26,698 nt of DNA from JBHJGU01 sp050331475. GTDB lineage: Bacteria; Pseudomonadota; Alphaproteobacteria; Caulobacterales; Maricaulaceae. The notes below the pieces were generated by a model that was not told the DNA's origin, ran no database searches, and worked only from the letters and a program-made list of their open reading frames with translations. Made by a program: the position numbers and the translations under genes. The DNA lies in assembly GCA_050331475.1 (NCBI GenBank), contig JBHJGU010000081.1, positions 1-26,698 on the forward strand. The letters are read 5' to 3'. This document shows, in pieces, positions 23,249-26,698 of this stretch. Every line of letters starts with the position of its first letter. Position 1 is the first letter of the stretch.

Positions 23249-24226
23249 TCAATCCTCCGGCCATTCGGGCTCCACATAATCCTCGGTGCGGAAGCCCAAG
23301 GCGTCGAATACGCCCGCCATGGGTTTGGAGAGCGGCGCGTTCACCGTCAAGCGTCCGCCATTGGGGTGGTCGAGCGCGATGGAGCGGGCGTGCAGCATCA
23401 ATCCTTTCACCTCCAAGAGCGGGGGGCGGTCGCAGACATATTTCCGGTCCCCGGCGATGGGGTAGCCGATCTCCGCCATGTGAAAGCGTAGCTGGTGGGT
23501 GCGCCCGCTTTCGGGGCGCAGCGCGACCCAGGACGCCCGCCGTCCGGCCTCTGAAATGACCGAGAACCGGGACTTGGCGTATTGCGCGCCCTCATCACCA
23601 TGCTCGGCCGCGATCATGCGTTCCTTCTCCGCCCGCCCTTCGGTCCCCTTTTTCATGAAGCCCTTGATTGTGCCTTGGCCCGGGCGCGGCGCGCCCAGCA
23701 CCACCGCCCAATAGGTTTTCTCCGCCCGGCGCGATTGGAAGGCGCGGGCGAGTGCGGCGGTGGCGTTCGCGGTGCGCCCGAGCAGCAAGACCCCGGAGGT
23801 GTCTTTATCCAAGCGATGGGCAAGCCGGGGCCGTTCGCCATCCTTGGCCAGGGCGTCGAGCAGGCCGTCCACATGACGGGTGATTTTTGAACCGCCCTGG
23901 GCGGCGAGCCCGGGGGGCTTATTCAGTGCGATGACCGCGTCGTCCTGGTGGATCACCAGCGAGCGGATCAGCGCCGCGTCCGCGGGCGTGGGGCCGGAGC
24001 GATCCGCGCGCTCGGGCGCGTCGTCGAGCGGCGGCACGCGCACGGTCTGGCCCGCTTCAAGCCGGGTGTTCGCTTTGGCGCGGCCCCCGTCGACCCGGAT
24101 CTGGCCCTTGCGCAACAGCTTCTCAAGTTGGCCATGGCTGAGGTGGGGGAAGCGGCGTTTGAACCACCGATCGAGCCGGCTGTCCGCCTCGCCCGCTTTG
24201 ACGCGGATTTGCTGCACCCCGGTCAT
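23249..24226 (-). CDS. RluC/RluD-family pseudouridine synthase with S4 domain
   Basis: The product is 325 aa from ATG 24226, which overlaps the crcB stop (ATGA). The frame is open to 24601, but that part only mirrors crcB and is rejected. Residues 16-75 form an S4 RNA-binding domain (DSRLDRWFKRRFPHLSHGQL). The catalytic region is ALNKPPGLAAQGG followed by LAHRLDKDTSGVLLLGRT with catalytic Asp140, and the later PESGRTHQLRFHMAEIGYPI. The layout suits RluC, which acts on 23S rRNA, but I cannot tell which uridine is modified. Confidence 0.92.
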   Translation of the reverse strand: MTGVQQIRVKAGEADSRLDRWFKRRFPHLSHGQLEKLLRKGQIRVDGGRAKANTRLEAGQTVRVPPLDDAPERADRSGPTPADAALIRSLVIHQDDAVIALNKPPGLAAQGGSKITRHVDGLLDALAKDGERPRLAHRLDKDTSGVLLLGRTANATAALARAFQSRRAEKTYWAVVLGAPRPGQGTIKGFMKKGTEGRAEKERMIAAEHGDEGAQYAKSRFSVISEAGRRASWVALRPESGRTHQLRFHMAEIGYPIAGDRKYVCDRPPLLEVKGLMLHARSIALDHPNGGRLTVNAPLSKPMAGVFDALGFRTEDYVEPEWPED

Positions 24227-24615
24227 GCGAACAGCTTCCGCCCGGCGAACAGGCCAAACACCACCGCGCCGACCGCCGCGATCACCGACAGCCCGGCGTA
24301 AGCCGCGGCCTGGGCGTAAGCTTTGCGTTCCGCAAGCAGCACCACCTCCAAGCCATAGCTCGAAAACGTGGTGAACCCGCCCAATAGCCCGACCCCGAGC
24401 AGGATCCGCGCCTCCCGCGCCAGCCCGCCGGCGAGCCCCGCCGCCAGTCCCGCCACCAACAGCCCCATGGCGAACCCGCCCAAGGCGTTGGCGAGAAACG
24501 TGCCCCACGGCCATCCGGGGCCGAAGGTTTTCAGCGTCCATTGGCTGAGCCCATGGCGCAGGCTCGCGCCCGCCGCCCCGCCCACAGCCGCTAAGATCCA
24601 AGGGGACACCGTCAT
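24223..24615 (-). CDS. crcB: Fluoride channel CrcB/Fluc
   Basis: The product is 130 aa with four hydrophobic segments. Signature parts are GGAAGASLRHGLS (12-24), GTFLANALGGFAMG with Asn43, and GFTTFSSYGLE (80-90), whose Phe residues and Na+-site Thr/Ser are typical of Fluc channels. It works as an antiparallel dimer exporting fluoride through the inner membrane. It leads an operon of overlapping genes (crcB - rluC-like - HAD - ATP12). The first ten codons and leader are duplicated 1.8 kb away at the far side of the AT-rich cassette. No fluoride riboswitch is visible upstream. Confidence 0.95.
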   Translation of the reverse strand: MTVSPWILAAVGGAAGASLRHGLSQWTLKTFGPGWPWGTFLANALGGFAMGLLVAGLAAGLAGGLAREARILLGVGLLGGFTTFSSYGLEVVLLAERKAYAQAAAYAGLSVIAAVGAVVFGLFAGRKLFA

Positions 24616-24688
24616 GGCCGGGGGATAGGGCTTGGCGCCGCGCCGCGCAAGGCGTTAGCGGTCGAGGCGAAGGGGACCGGGTGCAGGC
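24585..24688. repeat. Direct repeat copy 1 (crcB start and leader), 104 bp
   Basis: This copy spans the first ten codons of the intact crcB (minus strand) and its upstream leader. By hand alignment 92 of 104 positions match copy 2 at 26423-26526, with no gaps. The central 27 bases around the crcB start are identical; the ends diverge more. It lies between crcB and the AT-rich cassette. Confidence 0.9.
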
Positions 24689-24885
24689 TCGGTTTCGCCT
24701 TCTGGCAGGCTGAAATGGGGCCCCGCCTGACGACAGTCCATTTTTTCGGCAGGCGCCACGGGTTCAGGGCCGCCATTGAGCCGCTGGAGCGAGCTCATTA
24801 GACGCTCAAAGACTTCCAATTTAACACTTCTTACTTCAATCGATAAACCAGATAGTATCAATTCTCGGAAAATCTTTGAGGTCAT
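24655..24885 (-). CDS. Doubtful small ORF bridging the AT-rich cassette and the crcB leader
   Basis: The open frame of 76 aa has a first half coming from AT-rich DNA (MTSKIFRELILSGLSIEVRS) and a second half from GC-rich DNA, ending in APGPLRLDR within repeat copy 1. The same reading in copy 2 ends PDPGPFRLNR, so both copies keep a similar C-terminal frame. There is no recognisable domain. It might be a fusion product made when the cassette inserted, or not a gene at all. It fills most of the otherwise gene-free 24616-24924. Confidence 0.22.
   Translation of the reverse strand: MTSKIFRELILSGLSIEVRSVKLEVFERLMSSLQRLNGGPEPVAPAEKMDCRQAGPHFSLPEGETEPAPGPLRLDR
24691..24702. repeat. 12-bp direct repeat, left copy
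   Basis: GGTTTCGCCTTC here recurs exactly at 26412-26423. It lies two bases beyond the end of repeat copy 1, while the other copy touches the beginning of copy 2. This is a possible target duplication or attachment core of the AT-rich cassette. Confidence 0.7.
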
Positions 24886-24924
24886 AGAAACTTTACACTG
24901 CGATCAACGGGATCGTCATCAGAG

Positions 24925-25389
24925 TCAGGGCGTGGGGAACGTTTTCTTTAGATCGGCGGTGCAATCAATGGAGGGCTGAATATAGACGATATCTCGATAA
25001 AATCGCCATTGGTGCGTGGCGTCCTCGCAAAACGTGTAACCTCGTTGAGTAAGGTGGCGATCGATAGCCAAGTGCGCTAAATGAGGAAATATAAATAACA
25101 AAGCTAAACCAGATATCATTAACCGAGACAATAGCCGTTTTAGACTGTCTGTTATCGGTTTCTTGATAAAATATTTAATAATAATTATAAGCCCGAACGG
25201 TGATAGCCCCAATCCTACACCAAGCATATAGCACGCGCCTTTTTCAAATACGACCACTGGTGATGAAATATTTTGTATAAGAGAGATGATACTTAGAAAA
25301 AACCACGAAAACGAAAACAGTATCAATATAAAAACCAGTGGAATTGCAATGATAATATCTCGCAATGGCAACTTTTCGCTTTCCATCAT
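24925..25389 (-). CDS. Small three-helix inner-membrane protein, immunity-like
   Basis: The product is 154 aa. Hydrophobic segments at about 11-38, 52-74 and 90-109 with a positive loop KYFIKKPITDSLKR between the last two predict N-in, C-out. The C-terminal part, outside, has GYTFC (117-121) and a second Cys at 143, a possible disulfide. This pattern recalls small DUF1240-type membrane proteins, from memory only. The start (ATG 25389 or 25386) lies one base after the stop of the 262-aa gene and has no Shine-Dalgarno, so it should be translated by coupling. Codon use is AT-rich, unlike the rest of the window. I infer a protective partner for its neighbour. Confidence 0.75.
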   Translation of the reverse strand: MMESEKLPLRDIIIAIPLVFILILFSFSWFFLSIISLIQNISSPVVVFEKGACYMLGVGLGLSPFGLIIIIKYFIKKPITDSLKRLLSRLMISGLALLFIFPHLAHLAIDRHLTQRGYTFCEDATHQWRFYRDIVYIQPSIDCTADLKKTFPTP

Positions 25390-25390
25390 T

Positions 25391-26179
25391 TTATTTTAGT
25401 CGCGGAAATGGTTGCAGATAGTCTTGAATTGTTTCTTGGATCCAAGTAACAGCTATTTCTCGTGCGGACTCCACCGCATAATTGATCACGTCATCCAACG
25501 CCTTTCCGGCGTAAGCAACGGCCTCCCGTTTCTTTCTCGCTATGTACTGCTCTACATCGTCACCCATTTCGTCTAAACTGGCGATAACACGTTCGGTAAT
25601 GCCTAAGTGCCTATCCGCCAATTCAAGGATCATGGCCACACCAAATCCCACAAGGACCACAGCAACAATTGGTCCTATCGCAAATGTTGCAACGATATTC
25701 ATGCTGGCGATAACGATCGCTGCGCCAGTTGTGATGCCCACCTTCACGATGTCCGTCGCCAATGTCCCGACCAATTGACTTAGTGTGACTTCATCCGTTA
25801 AAAAGTAATCAGCTATCCGATAAACACATAGGAGGCAAACCGTTAAAATGCCTCCTTGTCTGGCTGCTGATACTGCGGCACTCTTGCCTAAACCCATAGA
25901 AATGACTTTAGGATTTTTAATTCCATATTTGGTTCCGGTAAGTATTTTTCTTAAGCCTGGACGGCCTTTTATTATGATGTGTGGTTTTCCCCCATAGTTT
26001 TTGATATATACTTGGGTACCAACGGCTCCTAAATCACGAAGTAACCTAGATGCAGTGACAGCATCATCCGCAGACGCATAATAGCCTGCACCTAACTCGG
26101 CCGCCCCTTTAATTTTCTGCCAAGCGTCGCGTACCGACGCTGTTTGCGATTTGGATGAAGACCGAACGATGGCATCCAT
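25391..26179 (-). CDS. Membrane-active protein with a long hydrophobic hairpin, effector-like
   Basis: The product is 262 aa with no named family I can assign. Residues 1-106 form a soluble region with a conserved look (SQVY-type strand VYIKNYGGKPHIIIKGRPG, then KYGIKNPKVISMGLGKSA). Then come a hydrophobic segment 107-124 and an almost continuous hydrophobic hairpin, about 142-187 (KVGITTGAAIVIASMNIVAT, FAIGPIVAVVLVGFGVAMIL). Residues 195-255 are amphipathic and charged. A long Ala/Gly/Ile/Val-rich hairpin next to a three-helix membrane protein gene is the layout of pore-forming bacteriocins with immunity. There is no signal peptide or delivery domain. AT-rich codon use marks it as foreign. 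Confidence 0.72.
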   Translation of the reverse strand: MDAIVRSSSKSQTASVRDAWQKIKGAAELGAGYYASADDAVTASRLLRDLGAVGTQVYIKNYGGKPHIIIKGRPGLRKILTGTKYGIKNPKVISMGLGKSAAVSAARQGGILTVCLLCVYRIADYFLTDEVTLSQLVGTLATDIVKVGITTGAAIVIASMNIVATFAIGPIVAVVLVGFGVAMILELADRHLGITERVIASLDEMGDDVEQYIARKKREAVAYAGKALDDVINYAVESAREIAVTWIQETIQDYLQPFPRLK

Positions 26180-26194
26180 TTCTTCAAATGAAAC

Positions 26195-26223
26195 TATATA
26201 GATTTCATGAGTATTTGATTGAA
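26195..26223 (-). promoter_or_regulatory. Promoter candidate of the two-gene cassette
   Basis: On the minus strand TTCAAT (26223-26218) and TATATA (26200-26195) are 17 bases apart. Transcription would begin near 26188, about 9 bases before the ATG at 26179, leaving a very short leader with only GAAGA as a weak ribosome-binding site. The AT-rich background raises the chance of accidental matches. Confidence 0.4.
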
Positions 26224-26411
26224 TTTCCTGCCTCAGTAAATTCTTTTCGTTTTACGTTAGCATTTTGGAAATTCCTCCTTGGTCATGCCATGCTCTTTAA
26301 TAGAAATTTTAGCACGATCTCATACCACATATTTTATAATACTGTCATCGATCAAATAATTTTCCTACAGCGGAGGCGCTACTGAATCTAATGGGTTGGC
26401 GGAATAGGGTT
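26224..26411. other. AT-rich DNA without a gene I can support
   Basis: Together with the repeat copy that follows, this forms a gene-free stretch of about 340 bases (26180-26520). It is AT-rich up to about 26370 and then turns GC-rich toward the repeat. A plus-strand open frame of 76 codons (26155-26385) overlaps the start of the effector-like gene but has no ribosome-binding site or familiar features. I see no inverted terminal repeats or integrase remnants. Confidence 0.5.
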
Positions 26412-26423
26412 GGTTTCGCCTTC
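26412..26423. repeat. 12-bp direct repeat, right copy
   Basis: GGTTTCGCCTTC is identical to 24691-24702. Its last base is the first base of repeat copy 2. The interval between the two 12-mers contains the whole AT-rich cassette. Confidence 0.7.
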
Positions 26424-26526
26424 AGCCGCTACGATCCCAGAGGACACCGTCATGGCCGGGGGATAGGGCTTGGCGTCGCGCCGCGCAACGCGTTAGCGGT
26501 TGAGGCGGAACGGACCAGGGTCAGGC
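26423..26526. repeat. Direct repeat copy 2 (truncated crcB start), 104 bp
   Basis: The copy matches 24585-24688 at 92 of 104 positions. Read on the minus strand from 26453 it starts MTVSSGIVAA, compared with MTVSPWILAA of the intact CrcB, and then runs into unrelated sequence and a stop after 21 codons. It is therefore a crcB 5' remnant without a gene body. Confidence 0.88.
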
Positions 26527-26541
26527 CATAAGGTTTTCTGG

Positions 26542-26570
26542 ATTGCCGCGCCGCTTGCGCGGCTCGCAAT
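26542..26570. repeat. REP-like palindrome (ATTGC...GCAAT type)
   Basis: GCCGCGC (26545-26551) and GCGCGGC (26557-26563) form a perfect 7-bp stem with a CGCTT loop; ATT and AAT outside extend it past a 4-base bulge. On the minus strand it reads ATTGCGAGCC...GGCAATCC, a form I know as a dispersed intergenic palindrome in many bacteria. Only one copy is in the window, so dispersal is not shown here. Confidence 0.5.
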
Positions 26571-26698
26571 TGTGTGTTGGTTTTGGGGTAGTGTTGGGGT
26601 GCGGATGGGCGCCCGTTCGCAATGGGACCTTTGCGGGTTTGGGCCTGCGTTCGGTCGTCGTCATCTGGGGCCCCATCCGCGGATCTTCCACCCGCTTG
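26571..26698. other. Right-edge sequence with a 14-bp imperfect inverted repeat
   Basis: GCGGATGGGCGCCC (26601-26614) and GGGGCCCCATCCGC (26667-26680) face each other over 52 bases; the outer 9 bases are a perfect match. A minus-strand frame is open from the right edge to TGA at 26521-26523 (about 58 codons), but its sequence runs through the palindrome, is Pro/Arg-rich and looks like no protein I know. It might be the end of a gene outside the window. I do not call it. Confidence 0.35.

Noticed and set aside
24227..24601. N-terminal extension of the RluC-like protein
   Set aside because: It is only the out-of-frame mirror of crcB on the same strand; ATG 24226 overlaps the crcB stop and begins the S4 domain properly.
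24616..24700. Fluoride riboswitch before crcB
   Set aside because: The leader lacks the conserved GATGG...TTCGCC...CTGATG pattern; only GC-rich repeat sequence is present.
26155..26385. Plus-strand frame of 76 codons at the cassette edge
   Set aside because: It overlaps the effector-like gene start on the other strand, has no ribosome-binding site, and its Phe/Ile-rich content simply reflects AT-rich DNA.
1..26698. tRNA, rRNA or CRISPR arrays
   Set aside because: I saw no cloverleaf-like sequence, no rRNA signatures and no regularly spaced repeats.

Overview
The window reads as part of the chromosome of a GC-rich alphaproteobacterium, possibly from the Caulobacterales/Maricaulales side. This is inferred from gene order and protein character, not from a search. 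Supporting signs are the complete tuf / S10 / spc / alpha ribosomal super-cluster with adk after secY and no rpmJ between secY and rpsM, a mitochondrial-type ATP12 chaperone gene, a propionyl-CoA carboxylase beta subunit, and a CrcB - RluC-type - HAD - ATP12 operon.

Layout. Positions 1-136 are the 3' end of tuf, closed by a strong terminator. Positions 243-9659 hold rpsJ, rplC, rplD, rplW, rplB, rpsS, rplV, rpsC, rplP, rpmC, rpsQ, rplN, rplX, rplE, rpsN, rpsH, rplF, rplR, rpsE, rpmD and rplO, all on + and tightly packed. They are followed by secY and adk (9723-11622). A 204-base gap with a clear sigma70-like promoter and a leader hairpin precedes rpsM, rpsK, rpoA and rplQ (11827-14172). A DegP/HtrA-type periplasmic protease follows (14248-15651). 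Convergent to it is an unusual gene joining a ribbon-helix-helix-like segment to a membrane or signal segment and two EF-hands. Next come a damaged rarA, an RluA-type pseudouridine synthase, pccB (-), a short RES-type toxin/antitoxin-like pair (+), a hypothetical membrane protein (-), and the minus-strand operon crcB - rluC-like - HAD phosphatase - ATP12.

The last 2 kb differ in kind. An AT-rich block of about 1.6 kb carries two minus-strand membrane-protein genes that look like a pore-type effector followed by a three-helix immunity-like protein. It is flanked by two direct copies of a 104-bp sequence covering the first ten codons and leader of crcB (92/104 identical by hand alignment), plus a 12-bp perfect direct repeat. 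This looks like an inserted cassette.

Most of the window is standard translation and secretion machinery. The parts worth a second look are the AT-rich cassette and its flanking duplication, the RHH/EF-hand gene with its strong internal start, the rarA copy with three separate lesions, the short antitoxin/RES pair, and several leader or intergenic hairpins in the ribosomal cluster.
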